A DNA stretch of 64,000 nt from Taeniopygia guttata (lineage: Eukaryota; Chordata; Aves; Passeriformes; Estrildidae), in assembly GCF_048771995.1 (NCBI RefSeq), contig NC_133026.1, positions 102,765,001-102,829,000 on the forward strand, given 5' to 3'. The notes under the pieces were generated by a model. It had not been told where the DNA came from. It saw only the letters and a program-made list of their open reading frames with translations, and made no database searches. How positions within the stretch are numbered: the first letter of the stretch is position 1; each line of letters begins with the position of its first letter. Shown here one piece after another: positions 12,142 to 23,656 of the stretch. Both the position numbers and the translations under genes were made by a program.

Positions 12142-12183
12142 AAAAACAAACAAACAAACAAAAAAAACCCCAAAAAAGCCCCA
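12142..12183 (+). repeat. A/C-rich tract with a short (AAAC)n core
   Basis: Four AAAC-type units are followed by A7-8CCCC and A6 blocks. It is low-complexity sequence of the same style as five other plus-strand tracts in the window. Confidence 0.7.
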
Positions 12184-13767
12184 CAGACAATATTATAATT
12201 TAATAAATACTTTTCACAAAATATGCAAAGCAATAGGAAATTTTAGCAAGGCATGCAAAGTTCCTGAATGAAAAGAAGCATCTGTTTTGAAAAAGATAGG
12301 GATCTGGATTGCTTTTGATTGTAGTTTTTCCATTACATCCCTAAAATCTTACAGCTGCTTTCCAAATAGCACCAAAATGATCAATCCACTTAATTGCTAA
12401 CTGCCTATAAATTGCTAAAGTTTAACTGGATCAACAGTTTCCCATTTGCTGTTTGTTTCCACAGCATACCAAACACTATGTGTTACCAAACTCTACAGAC
12501 CATGAAAATAGGGAAAGCACCAGGAGAGAAAACCATGTAATACACAAACAATTGCTCCATGATGCAGTGTTTGCTATTTGGTTTATGTCATTCCTGGAAA
12601 AAAAAAAACATAAGCTATTGCTCTTGTTGGGTTTTCCACCTGTCCCTTATTCATTGCTAACCTACAGTAGTAGAGATTTTTTCCCCACTATCTCTTTTCC
12701 TATGGGTCCATAAAAACCTCAAATCTGGGGTCTTTTTGCTTCCTTCCTTGATTTCCTTTACTTCAGATAAAACACATTATTATGGAAGAGTTGCTTTCAT
12801 CTACAGTTAGTTTCAATGCTATCTTAGGCCAATATTAATGTATTAAATTGTGCTAACATGAGAATATTGAATTTTCTAGAATTTTTGTATTGCCACACAA
12901 TTGATTTGATACCTTTCCTTATTCAAAGGAGATATTTTAAGCTGGTATTAATTTGTTTGATGTTTTGGTTATGGGGTTTTTTTTTTTCCTTTTGCTCCTT
13001 TTAAAGATCCATTTCAGACAATGATGAAGAAGATACCTAGGAGGACAGCTTTTGTTCCTGTTTTTTTTTTCTCTCTCATTTTGTCTGGACTAATCACTGC
13101 ATGAATAAGGGTGATCTGCTTGCTCCCTATCAGGCCTTGAATAGTTGTCTTGAAAGAGTAATTTCTTTAAAAGACGATGGCTTTTGCAATAGCAACAGAA
13201 AGGCCTATCTTGAACAGTAAAGAGTGGTTAGATCTTCAGCACTGCAACAGTGACCAGAGCAATCAATAATCTCAGCTCCAAAGCTGGGTTTTTCAAGCTG
13301 GCTGCTAATCATTCCCTTTTTGTTGTCCCTTTGAAACACCTAGATGTCCTTGCCAGGTGACAGTGCCTCTGTAAGCTGTGCGCAAGAGAATCTCAGGCAC
13401 AGGGTTTCTGTTCTCCATGCGTTTGCCTTAAAGCAAACTCTTGTACATGGCTTTGACTGCTCTGTACTGTGTTTCCCCAAACCCTTTTGACTTACCTTGT
13501 AGAAAATCAAAATGGGGGGACAGGTCATGTAGTGGCAGTGTGTGAATGTTTTATTCATATCTGTTTCAGACATCACTAAATGCCTAAAAGGCACATTATC
13601 ATTAAGGAAGCAAGAGCCTCTACGCCTGGTATGTTCTTCTGAACATTCCCCATTGGGAGCTCTGACCAGCAAGGGTTTTTTCCAAGTGCTGCTCTGCTAT
13701 AAGTAATGCAAAGATATCTCATATTGCGGTGCTTGTGGTGGTTGTAAAAACCTTGCATTTAAAGCTT

Positions 13768-14153
13768 AAGGGAGTTGAGATTGTTCAGCCTGGGAAAGAG
13801 AAGGCTTTAGGGTTGCCTAGTTGCAGCCTTCCAGTACTGGAAGGGGGACTACAAGAAAGCTGGAGGGGACTTTTTACAAGGGTGCATAGTAATAAGACAA
13901 GAGGGAATGACTTCACATGAAGAGTAGGCTTTGATTAGATATTAGAAAAAAATTGATTACTGTGAGGGGAGTGAGGCACTGGAACACATTGCCCAGAGAA
14001 GCTGTGGATGCCCCATCCCTGGAAATATTCACGGCCAGGTTGGATGGAGGTCTGAGCAATCTGGTCTGGTGAAACCTGTCCCTGACTGTGGCAGGGGGGT
14101 TGGAACTGGATGATCTTTAAGGTCCCTTCCAACCCAAACCATTCTATGATTTA
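13768..14153 (+). mobile_element. CR1 LINE 3' fragment
   Basis: The sequence runs from the GGGAGTTGAGATTGTTCAGCC block through CTTCCAGTACTGGAAGG, GATTAGATATTAG, GAGGCACTGGAACACATTGCC and GGATGCCCCATCCCTGG. It ends with CCTTCCAACCCAAACC and the tail ATTCTATGATTTA. The order and tail match a sense CR1 3' end, truncated at its 5' side. It carries small deletions and no coding potential. Confidence 0.94.
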
Positions 14154-17143
14154 TATAGCTCACAGCCAATTACGAAATGCATGGCAAAATTTTCCTTCTT
14201 GTTGCAAAAACTGCCCACCCTCCACCTGCTTCTCTGTGTGCTGTGGGCTGTGAAGGTTTGCTGGGCAGCCCCCTGGGCTTCCTTGTGGGTCTGTCTAAAA
14301 AAGTGTTGGATCTGGGGGCCAGTGATGGTCCGGAGTCGTGGCACTTGCCATCATCCCTGCAGTGAGAGGCATCCCTGGGGAAGGTTCCTCTAGCCTGAAA
14401 CACAGCTGTCTGGCACAAATAGAGCATCTCATCTTGACTCTTACCTCAAGTGCCTTCAAACAGTACTTAGCATGCCCACTGTGCTCCCTATTTCACAGTA
14501 GGCTGGTTTCACTAGTTTGCAAGTGCATTGCAGCTGATCTCAGGCAGGCTTTACTATGGGTAGTGAGAAACCACCAGCTGCGTAGTCTTGTTTGGTTCAG
14601 GAGAACCCACCTTTCCTGGAAAGTTGTCTCTTCCCCCCACACCAAGCATCTCCATGACACCTCACACCAGCTGCACCAGGTTGCAAATAACATTCTGCAC
14701 TGGTTAAAGAGAGGTGTGCACCTTGCTTAGTCCCTCCCTAAGCAACACCACCCTGTATTTAAAAAAATTGTTTGGTGGAATTATATCTTCCATATTCACA
14801 GACATCAGGCAGTGACATGAGAGCCATTTTTGGGCAGCAATCAGGGAGAAGCACAACATTTCTGACCTGTTCAAGAACATTTTTTGTAAAATGTTAAATT
14901 TCGAAGTATTTTTCCCTGTGTGTCATATTTCTCCACCCACTCTCCCTTGCTTAGAGGTGTTTAAAAATGTTTGGAATGGAAACACATGAAAAATATTTAA
15001 TCACAGCAACAGCCTTGTATAGAGTGTTCTGTTTAACAAAAAGTTTGTGTAATCTGCATGTCAACAACCACCTGGAGACTTTACATGAGCTGTTATCTCT
15101 AATCACTCAAGAATGTTTTATGCTCTGGGAACAACAATGACAGACTTTCCTGGACCAGTACAACATAGTTCTTGCCACTGACACCATGTCTTGGACTAGT
15201 GAGAGAAACATTGCCATGCATGCTGCTGTGATCTGGCGGATGCTGGTTTTAATGGCAATCAGCATGCAGCTGTTTTCACAATTGTTTAAAAATCATATTC
15301 AGAGTGTCTGAAAAAAATGGAGCAAGAATCAGTGTGATCCAATTTAGAATGCATAGCAACATCGGTGTACTAATTATAATTTTGCCACAAGCAATTGTCA
15401 CAGTCATAAAACTGCCAGTTTTTGGTGGTGGGCAGCTTTCTATTTCACAGGCATCTGGTAGAATCAGCAGAGGATGATTAGCTTGCCAGACTGCCGGCTG
15501 TGTGCAAGAACAAAAAAATCTCAGTGTTGATGTAGGCTGGAGAAACTAGTGAATTCTACAGCAGAGATAGTGGGCTAAAGCACTGAAAAATGAAATATTG
15601 TGTGGCATTTAACAAATAGGGCTGTGAATGCGTCATGTCGATTCTTACAAAGCTTAGTGTTACTCTCAAGCTATTCTGCACCCTTCAGAACACAAATAGT
15701 TCTGATATTTTTATACCTAAAAATACCTGAGGTGCTTGTGTGTCAGGGAGGTAAGCTAGATTTGCCATCAGTTCCAAGTATCAGAGAACACACTGTTGCA
15801 TTCTTTTAGGTTAAGTCCGAGGGCCAATACATAACTTCCACTTTCCTTCATCCCAAAGATGGAGATACACCTCTCATAAGTCAGACTTACCCAAAGTCAT
15901 TTGGACACTTTTCAATAACATTTTCCAATAACACAGACTGGTACCAAGAAAATTCCATTTTGAAGCGGCACAATGTGAGAGCATCATTCTTTCATTGCAG
16001 AACTTTCCAGCCCAATTTCAGGATTTCATTTCAATAAAACAGCAAATTCTATTTCACCTTTATATGAAAACACGCAGAAAGGAAAAATACTTTGTTTCAG
16101 CCTTTCATAGGGTTTCAAAGGATTTAAATTTACAAAGAATAATTGGTGTTTTTTCTTGAACATGGAGCAGAATTCTATTTCAAAATCTCTACATATACCA
16201 GTCAGACATTGCCATCAGGTGCAGTAAGGGCAAAGCTCTCCCTTTCTTCCTCACTGCTGCTGCCTGAAAAGCCATGGGAAGCCTCTCTGGAAGGCAGCAG
16301 CTCTGTTGTCATCTCATTATTTACCTGTGCAACAGACTGGTTCTGCCTCTTGGATAGGGAGGCAGACCTGAAGTGTGCCATACACCTTCTTTTCCCTAGA
16401 TGCATGATGGTTGTTTCTGTATTATAATAAATGAACTGTTGCAAAATTTATAACACTTTACATGAAGAAGTTCCAATTGATTTTAGGAGATAAAAGTTAT
16501 GTGTAGCAAGGAGTGTTTTATCCCACTGTGTACTCCTTGTCTCAGTGAAGATTTGATGTTTTATTTCTGTTGCCTATTGCACGCATGTCATTTATGGTAA
16601 GGAATATTTTCATTTCAGTGGCTGAATTGTGAGTGTTGATCTGTATCAAATGGGTCAAATGCTTCCCTCAAAGCAAAACTTTGAATGCAATTTACCTACC
16701 TAAACATTCATAAAAGAGAAAGAAGCAATCAAGTTCTTTCCTGGAGATATTTTGAAACTATGTCATCCATAGTTCAATGCTTAGCAGAGGTTGAAATAAA
16801 GAACAATCAGCTAAATTAGAAAATTATTAATGGGCAGGCTAGGCATGCTCTTTTCTCAGAGAAAAAATGAAGATCATAGCACAGGTTTTTGATATCTTTT
16901 TTTCACTGTTATGCTTCATTACATGTTCAAGCTAGCAGAGATAGTAATTGTAAAATGATAATCTAAGAAACAGTAGTAGCTGTAAAAGCATAACTTACCT
17001 TAGTCTTTGTTACTTTCCCTGTGGGTCAGAGCCCCGTGCAAATGTGTTTGTAGGTTCTTCACTGAGCTCTTCCAAATCTAACATAGCTTTCCTCAGTTAT
17101 AAGTACACTAAAACTTTATCTACTCTTTAATTTACAATAGTAA
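14154..17143. other. Unique stretch, part possibly conserved non-coding
   Basis: No recognised gene. A 130-codon plus frame (14338-14730) is the longest non-repeat frame, but it lacks familiar motifs and splice context. The block 15030-15500 is mixed in composition and free of repeats, resembling conserved non-coding DNA. A minus-strand frame at 16202-16444 looks somewhat coding-like and is listed as a finding. Confidence 0.5.
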
Positions 17144-17177
17144 ACTAAACTAAATAGTTTACTAAACTAAATAGTAA
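17144..17177. repeat. 17-bp tandem duplication
   Basis: Two copies of ACTAAACTAAATAGTNN stand head to tail (17144-17160, 17161-17177). They are flanked by AGTAAACT and AGTAAACT, which also form a partial hairpin with the internal AGTTTACT. Confidence 0.8.
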
Positions 17178-20100
17178 ACTGGATATTCACAGTAAGTTCA
17201 ATGATGAGACAACTGACAGTAGGAGGATTTTAGTTTTTGTTGTTTGGCAGGGTAACATTATTTTTTTAAATCTCCAGGAACTGAAATTCTGCTTCTTTGC
17301 TTTCATCTGCTAGTGCACATGATTTTGTTGTATAAAATGATGGCTATGAATAAAGAGGCTCACAAAAGGACTTGTGAAACAACTCACGTGAAAAAGAACA
17401 TGTCTTGGAAAATCAAATTTAATTTTTTTTTATATATAAAATGGTAGCATTGGATTACAGTAGCTAAATTCAGCAATATTTGTGTTTGCTATCTACCATG
17501 TGTGTAAAAATACCTTCCCAAAACAGCAACTAGATTTGAATACCAGTTAAAAAGTCAGACGTGGATAGATACTTTAAATAAAAAAATTGTATTTCTTCTT
17601 CTGTAGTTACAGAGATGAAAATAACTTACCCTTGAGTATTTTAATATTTTTTTAAAGATTTAATATTTTGTAGGTAACTGAGTTAATATATGTTAAGTCT
17701 TTGAACATTGTAAGGAATATTATATATGCCAGAAAAAACATTGGAGCATTCTTCCATCCCTTTCTCCCTTCCCCCATTCCATTTTTTGTGTTCATTCCTA
17801 GACAAAAACTAGAGAAGGAACGAGGCTCTCTGTGTTGGCATTGTGAATTGCAGTACAGCTACAAAAAAACTCTTGTCCTTTAAATGCCTGCTCTGAGTAG
17901 CGGACGGAAGTAGGGCTTGCTTTGAGCTAGGAACGGGCAGCAAGAGCAGAAAATAATGACAGAGGGCACAGATACCCTGCTGAAGGCAGTGCTTGTCCTG
18001 CCCATATGCCCTCTAACAGCCAACAAATTGTTTTGTGTGGAAAACACTGGCTACTCTTTCTGCATCATTTGCTCAGTGTAAGAGAGAAGATGTAAAGAAT
18101 AATGTGACATGGGGGAAGGGAGGAAAGGTCTCTGCAAAGCAGTTTCCAGCATTCTGTTGTAGAGGTGAAAGGAAAAATGTTTTAGGAAAGCACTACTGCA
18201 GCTGAAACTGTATATTCAGAAATAGTGGAGTCTCTCAGTAGGATGCACTTACTTTTCCTACACTCTTGCACATCTTTAGTATATGTTGGGTCCTACTAAT
18301 TTCACTTCTACAGGAATATAATAGCCATGTCTTTCTGCTACTTGGGTAAAGACTGACCCCAGAATTTTTTATCAAGCAGTGTGTTTAAAAAGGAAAAAGG
18401 ATTTGTAGAGAGAGGCAGCACCTTTTCCTTACACTTACTGATAGAGTTGGAGCAGAGGAAATATGAGAGTATATTGTCTCGGAGTAACTTTATCAGTTTC
18501 TGAAGGAAGAGTGGCTGTAAGCTTGCCTTATTGCTTACAGCTAATTTATATCCTTTCCCTGAATACCTCAGACTACAATGCTGCAACTCTACTGCTACAT
18601 ATTAAAAAGATTACATAATATAGAGAAATAATATTTTAAAGTAATATTAACTTTGGAATTTCAATTAATGCTTGATTATCAGCTGTTCCTTGCCTGATGC
18701 ATGTCTCTTGTCTCTTGTGGAACCAGCTTGAAAAAGACCATGGTTGCTGAAGAGGTTAAACCCAGCTATGCAGAAAGTCAGCAGTGCATCAGGTCCTGTG
18801 CATGCCTCTGGGCTGGTTCTCTTATCATCTTACCCGATGTAACCACTCATTTTTTTGAGATGTCTTTTAATCACATGTGTGAAGAAATATCTTCTTGCAC
18901 ACAGGTAATTTAATAATGTTAATCACAAAAAATACTGTGTTAAATAGTTTTTAAAAGGTCAACTCAGAATAAATTTTTCCCCATGGGTCCTCTCAGGAAC
19001 AGTGAGAGAGATTTCAGGTAGAATAAGTTTTCAAAACCTTGATCATTACAAGTCTTCAGATTTTATCTTTGGAGAAAAAGATGATAATGTATATGCCCTG
19101 CGGGAGCATGAAATGAGAGAAATCCATGGGATTTCCTTTTATTTTGTAAAGACTCTCGGAGGAGGCAAATTATGACCTCTTTCAGACATGGAGTCCTCTG
19201 TCTTAGCATTTAAATAAGGAAGGTTGGAAACACCCGAGTGACTTGATTTGTATACAAGGACAGCAAAGGTTGTTGTTATCATTATGAAGTTGTTGATGTT
19301 AGCTGATATTAGATCACAGGATTAGATCACTGCCAAATTGAGAGGCTGAGAAGGCTGAGTATACTGATAGAGGGGAAATGTATTTGGGACTTCTCAGGCA
19401 CTTCTTCAGAAGTTTGATTCTAACCGTTCAGAGAAAAATAACAAGTCACCATTAGAAGAAAATTGAGGATACTGTCATGCACAAAACCTGTCAATAGGAG
19501 TGTTGAAAGTATTACATAGAAATTCAAAACATTTTCTTATTTGTAGTGGATTTCTTTAACTTGATTTCTATAACCACTAGAAAGGAAAGTGCCACTGGAC
19601 AATCTTTATTTTGAGTTACTGACTTCCTGGGGAAATGAGGAGTTTATCCATGAAAGTTAGAGCATTGAATTGCTGAGACAAAGAGTTTAGCTGGATTCAG
19701 TCAAAAGTATACAATCTGTCCCTTTATAGAGAGGTCTCATCACATTTTATATAACTTAGTTAACTCATTATATAGAAATCTGAAGTTACATTAAAAGGGC
19801 AGGGAAATAAAAGCTGTAGAAAGTTTATATCCTTTCTCCTAAAAAGAAAACTTCAAAGCATGCACCAAAAAAAACCAAAACAAAACAACCTTAAAGTGAC
19901 CACAGGGGAAAAAAACAAACAAAACACTCTGGTATTCTGTTATTCCTCTGTTGGGACACAATGGGGTGCTTTTGGGGAGGTCCATTGGGTTTGACACCAA
20001 TGCAGCCTACATATTTCTGCAATTTACTGTAGTTTCACATTTTTGAAGATTACTGCACTGCTGACTTCATGGATGGAGACATGAAGGTTAAAAATTTTAT

Positions 20101-21254
20101 AGAGGACATGTTTTTTGTGACACTATTTCCTAGGTTTCAGTGACTTGACAATAACTGAATGAAGACACAAGAGAAATGATCTTAACTTTGGGTTAAAAAA
20201 TTGTTGCAGAGGTGTTTAACTATGGACTTCAAGACCAGAAGGTACCAGGACAAAGAGTCTAGTTGGGTTCAATGAAGAAATACTGTGCAGAATTTGGGTG
20301 TTTGTAGACAAATGACATCTGCAGAAGACTTCTCAATCCAGGGGCAGACACCTATAAAATACTGAGCATGGGTTTTCTTTTTTTTAATTAAGATGCATTG
20401 TAAAAGTGTTGTTTGGGATTTTGGCGATTTGTTTTATGTTTTATATTTTATATTTATATTGTACTTTATATTGATTTTTAAGCATTAATTATTATACTGA
20501 TTATATTGGCTTTATAAGGAAATCCCTCCTTGGTGACATAGTATGTTTCCACATCTTGGGATAAACATGTCCCAGATGAAAATGGATACAGCAAATTATT
20601 TGTTTAGGAGATTTGTTTTCTTTTCCTAAATTGACAAGTAGCTTATAACCTGGAAAGTCTATTTTCAGTAAAATATTTACAAAGCTACTGTACTTGATTA
20701 ATCCAATTTATGAGCAATGGACCATGCCCTGTGGAAACATGATCATTTCTGCTATTGATAATAGAAATATTTTCTTCTTCATTCACCACAATGTGATTTG
20801 GTGGTGGTGTCTAAATCAGACATTTTTCAACCTTCTTTATCATTGGAAATGAAAAATCCAGGAGTTTTGGGGAGTCAGTCTTCTAAAATTTGTAACTTAG
20901 TCATCTGTCGAAAACTTCCACTCTAGGTCTTTTAAAGATGAACCCCTGGAAAGTTCTTAAAAATAGACTTTTTTGGTAGTTTTTTTTTGTCTCCTAGCCT
21001 GTCTTGCAATGCTTCTTGGCTTGTAATGGATATTTCCTTGACTTCTAAGCACTGCCTTTCTCAAAATCAGCTTCTTGGAGTCTCTTGAGATAATGTCTTG
21101 TGTACTGGATAGTTCCCTCTCTTCCCTAGAAGAGAAGGACATGAGCTTTGGAAGATATTATATAAGTCTTTAGGAGCAAATGATTTTCAGTGCTGCTTAA
21201 TGGAGCTGTGTAAAATTTTGATAGTGTGCAAGTTTTATTAATAAAAATTATCTT

Positions 21255-21265
21255 CCCCCCCCCCC
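21255..21265 (+). repeat. Poly(C) run, C11
   Basis: Eleven consecutive C residues followed by GCCACC in AT-rich DNA. The length may be uncertain through sequencing error. Confidence 0.8.
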
Positions 21266-23561
21266 GCCACCAATCTGTCAATAAAATCAGAACTTTCTTA
21301 TTTGCTTGTTGTAAAATTATTTGATCAAATTTGAAAACTTATTTTAATGCAATGAAGCACTTGCTCTATTTCTCATCTTGCCCTCAACTACTGACTTGTT
21401 CATCAAACAGGAATTTCAGATGTCTAAAATACTTGGATTGGGAGATAAGCATAGGCTTAAGATGACTATCTGACCTCTTAGGGTAGGAGCTTTGCCTACT
21501 TTTTTCCCTCATGGTTATTGTAAACTGAAACCACTAACTCCAAAATGCATTTCAGAGGAATTTTGAAAGGCCATAAATACCATTGAGGAAATCTGCCATC
21601 GTCATCTTGAAACAACACTCCAGAATTGTTTAAAGAATTGTTAAAACACATAAACAAATAATTATATACTCAGCACATTTTTGTATTGTTTTTTTCATGT
21701 GCTCCTTGCCAAGTGGCACAGCAATCATGAGCAGACCTCTTGGGCATTGCAGGAGAAGCAGAGCAGTGGTGACAGCTGAAACACTCTGCTGAGGGAGCGC
21801 TGCCCAAAGCGCTGTCCCTAAACCTGCATTGCTTCTGGTGTCCCGTGCTGCGGTACACGGGATTACCAAGCCTTGCTAAGTTTAAAGTACAGTAATCCTC
21901 TTTCATGCAGTAACACGTGTAGATTCTTTATAACAGCTTAGATGGTAATTAGTGGGGGATTTCGGATTCATTGACTGGATACAAATATAGCACCAGGGGA
22001 GGGAAATACCTAAGGCAGCAGTTCTCAAACTCGGGGTCACTAATGCAGTAAGGGTTCCAGTATTTATGGGGATGGGCATGAGCCAGCAGAATTTTGCAGA
22101 GGGGTGAGTGTTACTAGCATTTTGGCATTGGAAACAGAGCTATAGGATCTTTTTCAGAAAATTACAAAGACTGTCTTGGCTGGTAGAAGTTTCTACTTCT
22201 GTGTTTCCTCCAGCATTTTGTAACCATAGGTGTAAATACTTCAGGGCTGACACTCCAGCTGGCTGTGTCAGCACTCATTCTTCTGGTTTTGAAGTGTTTG
22301 GAAAATGTGGTTGTTCAATCAGCCTTATTAGTTTAGGGGGTTTTGATATGCCTTATGAGAACAGGCCTGGGGTGAGATGAGAAAGAACGAAGGGACCTGA
22401 CCTTGTTTTACCTGCAGGGACATTATCATTGCAGTTAAGGCAAAGTGAAAGATTTCACAAATTTTAATATTCGGCAGATCAGTGTGGCCATCGAATGAAT
22501 TTTACTGTAAATGCACTGGCTCTTTATGCTTACAAATTGTCTGTATTTTAGCTCTTGGGTTGATAATAGTGAAATATTACCAGCTAGCAAAGTTGAGCAA
22601 AAAGAGAATTTGCTAGTTTAAGGGAGTAATAAAAATCCTTTAAACATCTTTTTTAGTACTTGGGAGAAATATTTATTTAGATAAGAACAAGATTCATACT
22701 GGCTCAAAATACAAACTCAGATCCTAGAAATATAAGCTGAATTTGCATAATTAAGACTTAAAATCCCTTAGTTCAGCTGTTAGTTTACATATTGGTCATT
22801 GAATGCTAAATTTCTTGTCAGAAGAGCAAGGGACTGGAGTATGCAGCCCTAGGTGAGAGCTGGTTTTGAAATACACATTTGAATTAAAAATATAAGCAAA
22901 CAACAAATGTCAAAAATTTATCTGAACTGCCATATTTATTCTTACGTTTTTAAGCATCGATAAGGACTTGGATTTTGATCCTCATTTTGCTTCTAGGGAG
23001 CTTATGGGTTTTTTTACTGATAAAGGGCTTTGTCAACTCTTTTTTTAACATTTAGTAAATGTTTTAATAAATAACAATTTGTTAAATGTATGAAAATGTT
23101 AATTCTCTAACCCTCCTACAAGATATTAATCAAGCTACAAAACCTCACCTATATTTTTTTAGTATATTGAATAGTTTACAATTAAAATTAATTCTATTTT
23201 TCATCAAAATTTTTATTTAATGAACATTGCGTATCTCATGTTGTTTAATCATTGCATGAGTTTCTCCCTCTCTTTCCCTTTCAAAGAACTGAATAAACAA
23301 ACCTCCTGCTTAAGCTGCCCTTTGATGAACTTTGAAATTTCGTGGGGTTTATGGCAATATCTTCTCCTGTGCCAATAGTGGCTTCCCAATTTGAGTAGCA
23401 TCTCTGAAAATGTGCACCAAAGAAATATTTCAATAAATTTGAGACTGAAAGCAAAAGGCTGTTGATTGAGCCTATGCAAACACTTGCCCTTGGGTTCATC
23501 TGCCAAGATGAAGACATTGTATGTGTGGGCAGAAAAATACACATTGAAACTTCAGTTTTAT

Positions 23562-23656
23562 GGAGGCGGGGGGCGGGGGGAAGTGCCAGATTTTGACCCA
23601 TCCTTTCTCAAGGGAGATTTGATTGTCAGGACTGAGAGCTGGGGTTTGGGGTGGGG
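23562..23656 (+). other. G-rich patch
   Basis: GGAGGCGGGGGGCGGGGGG at 23562-23580 includes GC-box-like GGGCGG. It is followed about 60 bp later by three G4 runs (GGGGTTTGGGGTGGGG, 23641-23656). Sp1-like binding or G-quadruplex formation is possible. No promoter or exon is recognisable next to it. Confidence 0.4.

Larger units (their letters stand above)
8943..13767. other. Unique non-coding stretch with a promoter-like cluster
   Basis: No exon or transposon is recognised. It contains a G-quadruplex motif (9520-9544), a moderately GC-rich patch (10620-10960) without supportable coding content, the AP-1/CRE/TATA cluster and micro-ORF near 11461-11715, a plus-strand T/G tract at 11755-11780 and an A/C tract at 12142-12183. 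Confidence 0.55.

Noticed and set aside
13265..13290. Similarity to the 5' part of miR-216 (TAATCTCAGCT)
   Set aside because: The match ends after 11 bases and the expected hairpin arm was not seen.
14338..14730. 130-codon plus-strand frame, longest outside repeats
   Set aside because: No known motif, no convincing splice sites, its start is not in a good context, and one frame of this length in 64 kb on six frames is not surprising.
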